The notes under the pieces: model-generated | What the model saw: only the letters and a program-made list of their open reading frames with translations | Database searches by the model: none | What the model was told of the DNA's origin: nothing | NCBI GenBank assembly: GCA_015183035.1 | Contig: JACZZP010000002.1 | Coordinates: forward strand, 434,001-498,000 | Length of the DNA stretch: 64,000 bases | Reading direction: 5' to 3' | Source of the DNA: Meloidogyne chitwoodi | Lineage: Eukaryota; Nematoda; Chromadorea; Rhabditida; Meloidogynidae | Shown here: in pieces, positions 11,916-21,771 of the stretch | How the letters are laid out: every line of letters begins with the position of its first letter | How positions within the stretch are numbered: the stretch's first letter is position 1 | Translations under genes and position numbers: made by a program

Positions 11916-13910
11916 TTAAAAATATAAAACCCGTAATTCACGATTATCCCATGTAGATAATTGATTGTCTAATGCAAATAAATCTAAGACTATGTTTATA
12001 TCATTTCGAAGGGCTAAAAAGAAGAAAAAATAGTATTTTTAAGGAGATTGTATTTAAATAAAATTTTTTATAAAATATTTTTTAAAATATTTACTTATAT
12101 ATGATGCTACAATTTTATTTTTTCCACTAATTTTGGCACAATCAATTCCACTCTCTGATCCTATCCATTCCAATACGCAAGGGCCTCCATCAAGCCAACG
12201 GCAACTTAAATTAAATTTTTAAGTTAACTTAAAAACCTACAATACAACATATTCCTTTAGTGAAGGCTTAGTTTTGTGAGCATAATTTTCAAAATTATTT
12301 ATTTTATTAATTATTTGAATTAACAAATTTAAAATTTTTTGAGCTCGACACTTGATAAATTTAATAAAAATAAAACTGTTGAAAATAGAGTGAATATTCT
12401 CCTTTATTAATTCTTTAAAACAGCTATCATTCTATAAAATAATTAGGTAAAAACAAGAATTTATAAATGTTTGTTTGTTTTCCGGAAACATTTTAGAAAG
12501 TTTCTGTTTTCCGGAAACATTTCATAAATGTTTGTTTATTTTCCGGAAAACATTTAATTATGTTTGTTTTCCGGAAAAAATGTTTGTTTGTTTTCCGGAA
12601 ACATTTTAGAAATGTTGTGTTTATTTTCCTGTATTATTATTTTAAAGTTTTTACTAAACTGAAAAAAAATAAGAAAATTTTTTTTCCGGAAAATTAGAAG
12701 ATAAAATTCCGGAATTTACGGAAAACATTAAAACTATTTTCAAACATAAAATAATAATTTCCATAAATATTTGTAATAAATAAAGCTTGCGAAAACAATA
12801 AATATTTTACATTATGCAAATTCCATTCATAAAAATTTGAATAATTTAAATAAATATTAGAATTATTTATTAACATACTCCTAAGACTTTTAAACTGAAA
12901 ATAAAAATAAAAATTAGATTAAAATGCTTTTAATTATATTGCCTTCATTAATAATGAACATTGCGGAAACAATTTTTTAAAAGTCTTGTTTTTTGTAAAT
13001 TTTGCTGATTTTGCTATTAATTTATTAAGTTCGTCTTCAATTTTGTTATTTTCATTTTTTGAAAAATTTGTTTCAATAATCGAAACTAATTTTAAAAAAT
13101 TTTTGGAAAATTCCAAAGCTTTAATTGTTGAAGAATTTATTGAAAAGCCATCAATTATAGGTACTTCTTTTGGAGAATTATAAAAATGGGAAACAATATG
13201 TAAAAAGTCGGGAGGGCCATCATAATGAAGAATACTTCTGTAAATTACTTAAACTTGATCTTAAAATAAATTAAGATTGATCTTAAAATAAATTAAGATT
13301 GATCTTAAAATAAATTTGACTTTCTAAAGATTGATCTTAACTCATAAAAATAACTAATAATTAAAACTTAAACTTAAAAATAGACACTTAAGTTTAATTA
13401 AAAACTTGAAAAAAGCTAGCAAAGTAACAAAATATAATATTATAATAAAAACCTAAATTGTCTAACTGGACAAATAATAATATTTGGAACAGTAATATTT
13501 TGCACTTTAGTAGTATACATTTGTATAGAATTGCGTTTATCAATAAAACGGCTAACATAAATAGATGAATGGTAAATAAATATTCCAATACTTCCAAAGA
13601 GTATTATTGCTGATAATATTCTTTAAAAAATTAAAATTTTATAATATTTTGATTAAAAATAAATAAAAAATATAATTTAGAAATTAAAGTACCTAAACCA
13701 AATAGGATGTCTGCTATGAAGAAATCTAAACCCAGCAATTGATGTATAATCACAAAAAGCATCAAATAATCTTATTTTTGGTGATTCTATACGAATATTA
13801 TTATTATTTAAATTTTTTATTTCTTTTTCTATATCTAATTTATTATTTTCTGCAGTTTTTATTTGAGGATTTGGACTTTTTATACGATTTATTGGTGAAA
13901 TTGAAATCAT
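11916..13910 (-). CDS. Truncated DEG/ENaC-like protein
   Basis: A six-exon model (13910-13693, 13620-13453, 13237-12943, 12894-12746, 12204-12095, 12013-11916) gives 345 residues with consistent phases. The N-terminus has the degenerin/epithelial sodium channel signature FCDYTSIAGFRFLHSRHPIW, followed by a TM1 segment and NITVPNIIICP, the conserved start of the ectodomain. The rest is a divergent ectodomain. The protein ends after WDNRELRVLYF without the cysteine-rich core or the second membrane segment that forms the pore. The paralogue at 21772-26659 has all of these, so this is either a shortened subunit or a decayed gene whose frame is still open. One intron appears to start with GC (donor after 12943). 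Exons 4-6 are less certain than exons 1-3. It is divergent (head-to-head) with pectate lyase A. Confidence 0.6.
12478..12730. repeat. TTCCGGAAA-rich repeat (truncated DEG/ENaC intron)
   Basis: A run of TTTTCCGGAAACATTT units at 25-40 bp spacing, in the large intron of the minus-strand DEG/ENaC-like gene. Same motif family as at 3262-3515. Confidence 0.7.
13252..13340. repeat. Tandem TTGATCTTAAAATAAATTAA repeat
   Basis: Three to four copies of a ~24-bp unit built around the palindrome TTAAGATTGATCTTAA, in an intron of the minus-strand DEG/ENaC-like gene. Confidence 0.75.
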
Positions 13911-14455
13911 TTTTGTGATTTATTTTTGGCTTAAAAAGATAAAAAGTGTTGGAAATTATTAAAATTTTTATCTCAATTTTTAAAATGTATGTTTAAGTAT
14001 TTACTGAAAGGAATTTAAAAAATATGAAAGGTAAAAATTAAAAAGAATAATATTTTAACTAATTTTAAGATGGAATTTTGTTCAATTTTTATGGAAAAAA
14101 TGTAAAAAAAATTTAATAAAATATTTTGTTGCATTAAAATTTGAATTTTAAAAGGGCAATTTTATTTTATTTGTTCATCTATTGAGCTTTCTGAAATAAT
14201 TTAATAAAATTAATTAGCACTTTTGTCAAAAATACATATAAACAAAAATTATTTTAACTTTATTGTCTGTTTTAATTAATTATTTATTAAATTTTTTGAT
14301 AATTTTAATTGTCTGAATTAAACAAAAGTTTATTAAATAAATGCACTTTATGTTTTAAGTGCTGCTTAATTTAAGTATTTAAATATTCCTGAGAAGCCTA
14401 TAGCCAATAAAACTCTTAAAATTGTAATAAAATATTTTTTAATAAAAAAATAAAA
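13911..14455. promoter_or_regulatory. Shared upstream region between divergent genes
   Basis: These 545 bp separate two divergently oriented starts (truncated DEG/ENaC on minus, pectate lyase A on plus), so they should contain both promoters. Sequence is extremely AT-rich. I could not identify a specific factor site. Confidence 0.45.
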
Positions 14456-15593
14456 ATGAATTTTATTTTATTAATTTTATTTTCTATTATTTTAACAATT
14501 TTATTATTTCCATTACTATGTGATACAATAAATAAAGATGGAAAAAGATTTTGTAAATTTCCAAAGGCTAAGGGTGTTATAACAACAAATAAAGGATTTA
14601 ATATTAATAATCATACTGATTTTGGAATGAAAAGAATTATTTATAATGCTAAAAAGAATACTTGCAATCCAAATATACCAAAACAATGGGATTCTGTTAT
14701 TATTATTCAAGATGGTGGGAGTGTAAGTAATGTTATTCTTGGTGTTTCTCCTGATGGGACTTCTGCTGATATTAATTGTATGGGCAGTTGTACTCTCACT
14801 AATGTATAGTAAGTAAAATTGTTGACTTAAATATAAATTACAAACTTAAAAATATTTACAACCTTAAAGTTGTAAATATTCAATTTAATGTTGAGGTAAA
14901 ATATTTTCAAGTTTAAATAAACTTTAAGAATAATAAACTTGGTATTTACAAACTTAAAGTTCTTTATATTTACAAACTTTAATTATATATTTAATAAAAG
15001 ATAAATTTAAGTTGGGAAAATGTTTGCTGGCGTGGTGCTAGTTTTCGTGTGGCAAAAAACTTTAAGAAAGGAGACAAAACGCAATATACTTATGTAAGTT
15101 TATGTTTTATTAAAAATTAATTATTTTTAGACTGTAAATGGAGGAGGGGCATTGGACGGGTTTCAGAAAATTTTTGATCAATCTGGGCCAGGAAAGACAA
15201 TTATTAACAATTTTTGTTCTGTAAATAATGCGATAGGTATTGTCTCTTGTGGAGATTGTGGAAATCAATATCGACGTGATATAACTATTAAAAATTCAAA
15301 ATTTATGGGCCCAATGATAACTATCGTTGGTATGTTATAAAATAAAATATTAAATTAATTAAAATTAAAAATTTATTTAAAAAATAGCCGTAAATCAGAA
15401 ATATAATGACAAGGTTACTCTCCAAAATATTAGTGTTTATGGAAGCAAAAATGTTTCAACTAAAGTCAACTTTGCTTGTACAGAACGTTGTGAGAGCGAT
15501 TCAAACCCTTGGAAATATAGCTATGAACCAGGAAAGGCTGGAACTAGTATTTGTTGTAAATATCCAGCTTCGGTTGTTAAAGTTGTAAATTAA
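14456..15593 (+). CDS. Pectate lyase, PL3 family (copy A)
   Basis: A secreted 279-residue enzyme of polysaccharide lyase family 3, expected to cleave plant pectate by beta-elimination after secretion through the stylet. Exons: 14456-14808, 15012-15093, 15131-15329, 15388-15593. A hydrophobic signal peptide (about residues 1-25) is followed by the PL3 body: FCKFPKAKG, IIQDGGSVSNVILG, CMGSCTLTNV, NGGGALDGFQKIF and CGDCGNQYRR. Length fits the family. The site usually written CEDA in PL3 enzymes reads CWRGA. Exons 2-3, their introns and the 3' part of exon 1 are almost identical to copy C, whereas the last exon is strongly diverged. PL3 genes in these nematodes are generally thought to come from microbial transfer. 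Start chosen at the ATG preceding the signal peptide. Confidence 0.92.
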
Positions 15594-16607
15594 ATAAATC
15601 AAAAATTAAATTGTTTTTTTTAATTATATTGTTATATTTGTTATTTTTTTTGTTAAATAAAATTATAATTATTTTTAAAAAATATTAAAAAAATTTTATA
15701 AATAAATAAAGTCTTCACATCTAAATTTCGCACCAAAACGTCTTTACACTTACTAAAATTTTTTAACCTGAAATAAAAATTTAAATTTAATAAAAATAAT
15801 TTTTTTTCTAAAAAATATAAATAATTTAAAAATTATCTCAATTTAATTTTTATTTGAACACAAGTTTTTTAAATTTAATATAATTGTCTACCTTTAAAAT
15901 TAGATAAGCTTTGCTTTTCTGTGTAAATTAACTTAATATTTTTAAAAATTTTCCGGAACTACTTTTTTTTTAATTTTTCTGTATATTTAATAATTTACGC
16001 TGTCAACTCGTTTTTATTTTTATTTCAGCTGAAGACTTTTAGGCGCAAAGACGTTTGTGTGCGGAAATCTTTTTTAGTCGTTGCTAAAAAAAGTTGTTTA
16101 AAATTATTATTATTTTAAAATTTTTTTAACTATTTTTTAATTATTTTTAGTGTCTTAGCTTTTTTTATTATTTTCGATTTTTATTTTTAATTTCTTCAGA
16201 GATTAATAGGCACAAATAAAAATCACATTTTTTGGCTACAATTTTCTCAATAAAAACAGAAATTGTGAATATTTTGCTTTTCTTAGAGGTCTTAATTAAG
16301 AATTTCTTTAAAAAATTGTACGCTAGAAAAAAAAATAATTTTAAATTTTTAATAACCTGCTGCTTTACGACCCTGCGCCAAAACGTCCATTTTCATTTTA
16401 TTTAAAACTATAAAATTCAAAAAATTTTTTAAATTTTTTTGCGTCATATGGCTGAGTTAATTTATTTAATTTTTATTGTTAGCATTTTTTGTTTGCTTAA
16501 ATTTATTAAAAAATGCTTTTAAATACACCCAGAAAAGTAATTTTATTATATTTATTAAATAAAATATTAATTGAATTATTTCAATTTTATTATAAATTTA
16601 ACCAAAA
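15594..16607. other. Intergenic between pectate lyases A and B
   Basis: About 1 kb of AT-rich spacer. It contains the inverted-repeat element at 15722-16075 and a second isolated CGCCAAAACGTCC motif near 16375. No ORF of interest. Confidence 0.6.
15722..16075. mobile_element. MITE-like element with CGCACCAAAACGTC ends
   Basis: The left end ATTTCGCACCAAAACGTCTT near 15726 is matched in inverted orientation by AAAGACGTTTGTGTGCGGAAAT near 16045-16070, with one inserted base. Isolated copies of the end motif occur near 16375, 19815 and (altered) 55860. No coding content; target duplication not clear. Confidence 0.5.
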
Positions 16608-17903
16608 ATGAAGCTTTTTTACCTCTTTTACTTTTATATGATTATTATTTTTATTTATTCTACAATGCAATTTTCTCTAACAATAAATAAAGATGCAAAA
16701 AGATTTTGTAAATTTCCAAAAGCCAGCAGTGTAAATAAAACAAATAAAGCATTTTTTATTTCTGGCCATCATGACTTTGGCTATCAAAGAATTATTTATA
16801 GTGGTAATCAAGGAACTTGCAATCCAAATATACCAAAACAATGGGATTCTGTTATTATTATTCAAGATGGTGGGAGTGTAAGTAATGTTATTCTTGGTGT
16901 TTCTCCTGATGGGACTTCTGCTGATATTAATTGTTTAGGCAGTTGTACTCTTACTAATGTATAGTAAGTAAATTTCTAAATTACAAAACTTAAAAACTTA
17001 AGTTTGATATTTACTACTGCTTTAAGTTTTAAGCTTCGAGGATATTTACAATCTTATAAATTAAATAACAAATTAAGTTTATGCAAAAACCTGATATTTA
17101 CAATTTAAGTTTACAAAATTTTATTAATGAAAATTTAAGATTATCATTTTTCAAACTTAAGTTTACAAAAATAAAATATAAACTTAAGTTTAAGCACAAA
17201 CATAAACTTTAAATATATATAAACTTAACTAAGTATAAACTTGATATTTACAAACTTAAGTTTACAAATTAAAATTGAATAAATTTAAGTTGGGAGAAAG
17301 TTTGTTGGCGTGCAGCAAGTTTTAGGGCACCATCAGATTACAATTACAATAGAATGCATAAAAAACAAAATGAGGGAGACGCAAAACAATTTCAATATGT
17401 AAGATAAAACATTTGTAAAATATATAATATTTATTTAAATTTTCATTTAAAAACATATTTTTAGAGAGTAATAGGAGGCGCTGCCGTTGATGCTTTCCAA
17501 AAAGTTTTTGATCAATCTGGACCTGGGACGACAACAATTACTAATTTTTGTGCTGCAAACGCTGAAATTGTGCTTAGATCGTGTGGAGATTGCGGACTTC
17601 AATATCCACGAGTATTGAGTATTTCTGATTCAAAATTTATGGGGCCTGGATTGACTTTGATTGGTAAATTGTTAATTTAATTAAATTTAATTAATTTAAA
17701 TATATTTTTCAGGTGCAAATTCAAAGTCAACAATTGCCGATAAAGTGACCTTAAAAAATATTGAAGTTTACGGTTATAACGATAAAGACACTAAAATAGC
17801 CTACGCATGTTCAGAAAATCCAGGTAAGGGTTATGCACCTGGACAAGCAGGTACTGGCAAAGTTTGTAAGTATGACGCTTCTGCAGTGAAAGTGATTAAT
17901 TGA
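16608..17903 (+). CDS. Pectate lyase, PL3 family (copy B)
   Basis: A 284-residue PL3 pectate lyase with signal peptide, exons 16608-16963, 17290-17398, 17465-17663, 17713-17903, all phases matching those of copies A and C. Conserved blocks are FCKFPKASS, IIQDGGSVSNVILG, CLGSCTLTNV, AVDAFQKVFDQSGPG and CGDCGLQYPR. Exon 2 is nine codons longer than in A and C. Its first-exon middle segment (NKAFFISGHHDFGYQRIIY) is the same as copy C but not A, while exons 3-4 are much more diverged from both. The usual PL3 CEDA position reads CWRAA. Probably secreted by gland cells into plant tissue; this is family knowledge, not visible here. Confidence 0.92.
16978..17285. repeat. AAACTTAAGTTT palindrome-rich intron
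   Basis: Intron 1 of pectate lyase B is dominated by short words AAACTTAAGTTTACAAA in both orientations. The same word family fills pectate lyase A and C intron 1 and stretches near 26260-26440, 32700-32870 and 45590-45720. Confidence 0.65.
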
Positions 17904-18053
17904 GAGAATAAAAAAAGAGAAAAATTAATTTAATTTTTAATGCTATGTATGAATAATTGTAATATATTTTATCAAATATTAGTCATATATTTAAAATGAT
18001 AAAATGGGAAAATAAATATTTAAAAATAAATTTATTTATTTTTAAAATATTAA

Positions 18054-19711
18054 ATGAAATTAGTAATTATTTTAAATTATTTATTTTATTTTTGTATTAA
18101 TTGTCGAATTTGTGAAGGTTTCAATTTAAGTCAATTTGAGGGTAATTTATTTTATTAATTTTTAAAAATTAATTAAATATTTAAAAAATAAAAAATTAGT
18201 GTTTGGACGTTTCACTGTCAGACAATTCACCAAAAATAATTTTTTAAATTAATAAACAGTACAGCTTATTTAAGACTTGATTAATTCAAAATAGTCTTTT
18301 GAAAGCTCCCTCGGCTCATTTAATTTCGAAAAAAAAATTAATTAAAAAATTAATTTTAAAAATACATGACTAAATATCCCAAAAATAAATTTTGCTAAAT
18401 TCTGTCCTTAAAAACTTTAATTAATTAATTTAAAAAAATTAATCAAAGGAAGGATTTACTATCCTATACCAGAGCTTTTTTAAAATCAAAAAAATTGTTT
18501 GTTGGCGAAATGTCCTTAAAATAAACTTTACTAATATTTTGTCGCGTTGAACTGTCCCTTATCTAAATAAAATATTTAAGTACTCCAAAATAAAAATTGG
18601 AATGGAAAGGAATGTTGGCGAGAGGGAGATGTTGCTAATTGGCATTATTTTGGTAATAAAAATTATTCTATAGACAAGAGACCTTGTTTAAATTGGATAG
18701 ATGGTACTAAACAATTGTTAAATTATTATGAAGATTTTCAAACATTGTAAATTAAATTTAAATTTAATTTTTAAAAATTTAATAAACACGTAGTAGAGTA
18801 GAAAAAATAAAAAAAATATAATAAATTTTTTAAATTTATTTTAAGGAACATTTTTGCAAATTTTTGACTAGATTAACCTCTTAAAAATGTGTATTTTCCC
18901 TTTTTAAGTTTATAGAACACCCAGGGCTATTATTATTATTTTTAATTCAATCACCCCTTTTATAATATATTTATTAACCAATTTTAAAAATTTAAACGCT
19001 AAAATCCGGTTATAAGTACACCTTTGGGTGGTCATATATAGGTGTACTTATATCTGGATTTTATTATTTAATGACTTATTTTGAGAGAAAAATTGATTTT
19101 ATTTTTAATAAATTAATTTTTAAAAAATATATTTTTTTCGAATTTAGGTTCTTTTGAATTTATTAATTTTTAATTAATTTTTTAATTTTTTAAAATTTTA
19201 AAAATATTTAATTTTATTTAAAATTTTTCCAGTTTTTACCCAAACGAGTATATGAGCCATAATTATTGTCGTTTTACTCCTCTTAATTTTTATGAGTATG
19301 ACAAAGCTTTGAACAATGCAACTTTTCATTTATTCCGATTTATTTCGGAAGAGTGGAAATACGGCCCTTGGTGTTATGTTAAGGTAATTTTTTTTTAAAA
19401 ATTTTTTTTTTTTTTAATTTATTTATATTTTAAATTAAATTATTTTTAACACTGACCATCTTTTTTAATTTATTTTTTAATTTTTTAATTATTTTTTAAA
19501 GATTAAACCCGAAGATCCAGAATATTCTGACGAAGAAATTAATGAAAAAAATATAAATAAAATTTTAATTTGGCAAGACTTTTATTTGGTAGATTCAAAA
19601 GGGAAATATAAACATTCTGGAATTATGCCTAGTGTTAGGGTTAATTTTGGGCCTAAACGTTGCTTTGCTAAATGCGAGGATATTACTACTAATACTACTA
19701 AAATTAAATAA
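18054..19711 (+). CDS. Secreted kringle-like protein
   Basis: A 204-residue secreted protein, exons 18054-18141, 18581-18746, 19233-19383, 19502-19711, in frame throughout. It starts with a hydrophobic signal peptide (MKLVIILNYLFYFCINC). The mature part keeps the kringle cysteine/tryptophan order: an early cysteine in KECWREGD, CLNW, the near-diagnostic NYCRFTP, then PWCYV and a final CFAKC. Kringles are disulfide-rich protein-binding modules of extracellular proteins. Spacing between NYCR and PWCY is longer than usual (about 30 residues) and the C-terminal part after PWCYV is extended, so it is a divergent single-kringle protein. It lies directly behind pectate lyase B on the same strand. 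A role at the host interface is possible but unproven. Confidence 0.7.
19005..19072. repeat. Short hairpin with TTATAAGTACACC arms
   Basis: An imperfect palindrome in the kringle gene's second intron: AATCCGGTTATAAGTACACC is answered by GGTGTACTTATATCTGGATT. It belongs with the TTATAAGGACAC hairpins at 51783, 61160 and 63751. Confidence 0.6.
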
Positions 19712-20290
19712 ATAAATTAATTAAAAATTAAATAAATTACAAAAATAGAAAAATAAATAAATTACAAAAAAGCTAATTAAATTTAATTATTTTATATTCT
19801 ATTAATTGATAAATTTACACACTCCGCACCAAAACGGCCATTTTTAGAAATTTAAATTTTTTATTTTTTTGTAGAAAATACTACATAGTTCAACACAAAT
19901 GTATTTTTTGTTTAATTCCAAGTCAGTCAAACCCTTGTAATCTTAATTAAAAATAAATTAAATAGAGTTGTGGTTGAATTAAGTGAAAGCCCTTCAACCC
20001 TTATTTTAAATAATTTTATTTAATTATTTTTATTTAATAAAGTTCTTCTAAATATATTTTTTACATCTTAAAAGGATTTAAAAAAATCAAGACCAATCAA
20101 GGTATATAATGAGGGCACTCAAACCTTCTGCACTGAAATGGACTTTTCTCTAAAAAATTTTTTAAATTCCTTCATTATGTTTCTATGACAACAACAAAAC
20201 AATCATTTATTTAATCCCTTAAAAACAAATTTTTAGCTCTTTTAAATAAAATAAAAAATTGCTTTCGTGTTTAACTTTTTTCACGCTCTT
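19712..20290. other. Intergenic, kringle gene to G-gamma region
   Basis: AT-rich spacer. It contains a CGCACCAAAACGGCC motif near 19815 and, near 20115-20145, a fragment (GCACTCAAA followed by GCACTGAAATGG) resembling the inner end of the inverted-repeat element at 36936-37123. Confidence 0.5.
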
Positions 20291-20458
20291 ATGCTTGCCT
20301 CTAAGCGTTACATTTTACGGCCAATTTTTGTCACGTACAAATTTTATAAAATTTGGCTTTTATACGTTTTAATAGGTTTATGTATTTCTTATTCAATCTC
20401 AACTTCCGCTGCATTTTCTTTGCCCATTCGTCGAATAAAAGGAAAAAATTTAAATTGG
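20291..20458 (+). CDS. Possible upstream exon of the G-gamma gene, or orphan signal-peptide ORF
   Basis: An open frame begins MLASKRYILRP, runs through a strongly hydrophobic segment (WLLYVLIGLCISYSIS) and ends before a possible donor GTGGAG after 20458. In phase 0 this could join an acceptor at 20943 and read straight into the G-gamma exon, giving a 145-residue protein with a membrane or signal segment. The donor is weak and a hydrophobic leader is unusual for G-gamma, so it may be an unrelated or false exon. Confidence 0.3.
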
Positions 20459-21027
20459 GTGGAGGGGGTAGTGTGTAGGGAACATAGGGTAATGCGAAGA
20501 GAACATAAAAGGTGTTAACTTTGTTAAAAAAATTTTTTTTTAATTTTAAAAAGAGTATTTTAACAATGATGAATCATTGTTAAAATATTTTTTTTTGATT
20601 TATTGCCTTAGGGAATATTTTTTTATTTTTTAAAAATTATTTTTATTAAATTGTTAAATACTAATTTTTAATTTTTTTAAAATTATTAAAAAATTTATTT
20701 TTAATGCTTTTCGCTTTAATTCCCAATTTAATTTTAATGAATATTTTATTTTTTAATTTTATTTTTAATTTTTTAATGAGAGAAATTAATGCATTATTTG
20801 CTTATTAATCCCTTAAATAATTATTTTTTATTTTTTTTTTCAATTTAAAATATTTTTATTTAATACACAATTAAATAAATATAACCCTTTTTAATAAATT
20901 AATTTAAATTTAAAAATTCAAAAATTTAAAATTTAAAACGAAGAGGAAAAAGCATTTACCTTACGTTGCAAAACGCAAAGAAGATAACCTTAAAGAAGTC
21001 CAAATAATTTCAAAAAGTGATCAAATA

Positions 21028-21388
21028 ATGCAACAGGCATTGGATAATGTTCAACAACTTAGACAGGAAGCAAATTTTCCCAGAAAAAAAATGTGGGTTT
21101 TTTAATTACTCAGTGGACAGTTCATCGCCATTTTAGTTTACCCTTAATATTATTTCGCCAAATTTTTTTCAGTTTCAAAAAGTGATTTTTATAAAGACAT
21201 AAATTGTATTTGGCGATTAATTGATTTCTTTTTACCTTTATAATTTAAAATAATTTTAATTTTTCAGCTCTGAAGTGGCCAAGAATTTAGTTGAATTTTG
21301 TGAAAGTCGTAAAGATAATGACTGTTTTGTGACTGGATATATAGAAAACAATCCTTTTCAAGAAAAGAAATCTTGTTTATTACTTTGA
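21028..21388 (+). CDS. Heterotrimeric G-protein gamma subunit
   Basis: Two exons (21028-21092, 21268-21388) encode 61 residues: an amphipathic helix (MQQALDNVQQLRQEANFPRK), the helix-2 region VAKNLVEFCESRKDND, the hallmark ENNPFQEKK, and a C-terminal CaaX box CLLL. The last leucine predicts geranylgeranylation. G-gamma pairs with G-beta at the inner plasma membrane and acts downstream of receptors. The frame is open upstream to about 20914, with an acceptor-like AG at 20942-20943, so the true N-terminus may be longer; I chose the first ATG because it gives a normal-length subunit. Relation to C. elegans gpc-1 or gpc-2 cannot be decided by eye. Confidence 0.82.
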
Positions 21389-21771
21389 TAAAATTAATTG
21401 AATAAAATTTTTAAATTTTTTTTGTCTTCCGATTTTTAAGGTTTCTTCTCTCTTTAAATTTTTCTCTCATTTTTCATCCCTACAGTTATACTTAAAAAAA
21501 AAAAATAAAATAATGCTCTGAAGGCACTCGCATCAAAAAGGGCGTTGCGCCAATATTACTCTACTCGACGCATTTAAAAAAATAAAAAAATATTTAGTTA
21601 ATACTCATTTCTTACTTATTTTTTCTACGCCTTTAGAAAGGAATTTTTTAATTTATAGTTCAAAAAAAATTCAAATATTTATTGAAAAAATGCTCTAAAA
21701 TTTAAGCAGAAAAATAGTATAAAATAAATAAAAAAATTTATTTTACCAAAAATATTTTTTAATTTTAAAAA
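21389..21771. other. Intergenic, G-gamma to DEG/ENaC
   Basis: About 380 bp of AT-rich spacer. Nothing recognisable beyond a less AT-rich stretch near 21515-21575. Confidence 0.5.

Noticed and set aside
11916..12204. Separate small gene ending WDNRELRVLYF
   Set aside because: Its two exons join in phase to the upstream DEG/ENaC-like exons and have no start of their own, so one gene is the simpler model, though the ectodomain is not recognisable here.
14516..14710. Minus-strand open frame opposite pectate lyase exon 1 (also 16677-16865, 27084-27266)
   Set aside because: Antisense shadow repeated because the three lyase genes are similar; the plus strand has the clear PL3 protein.
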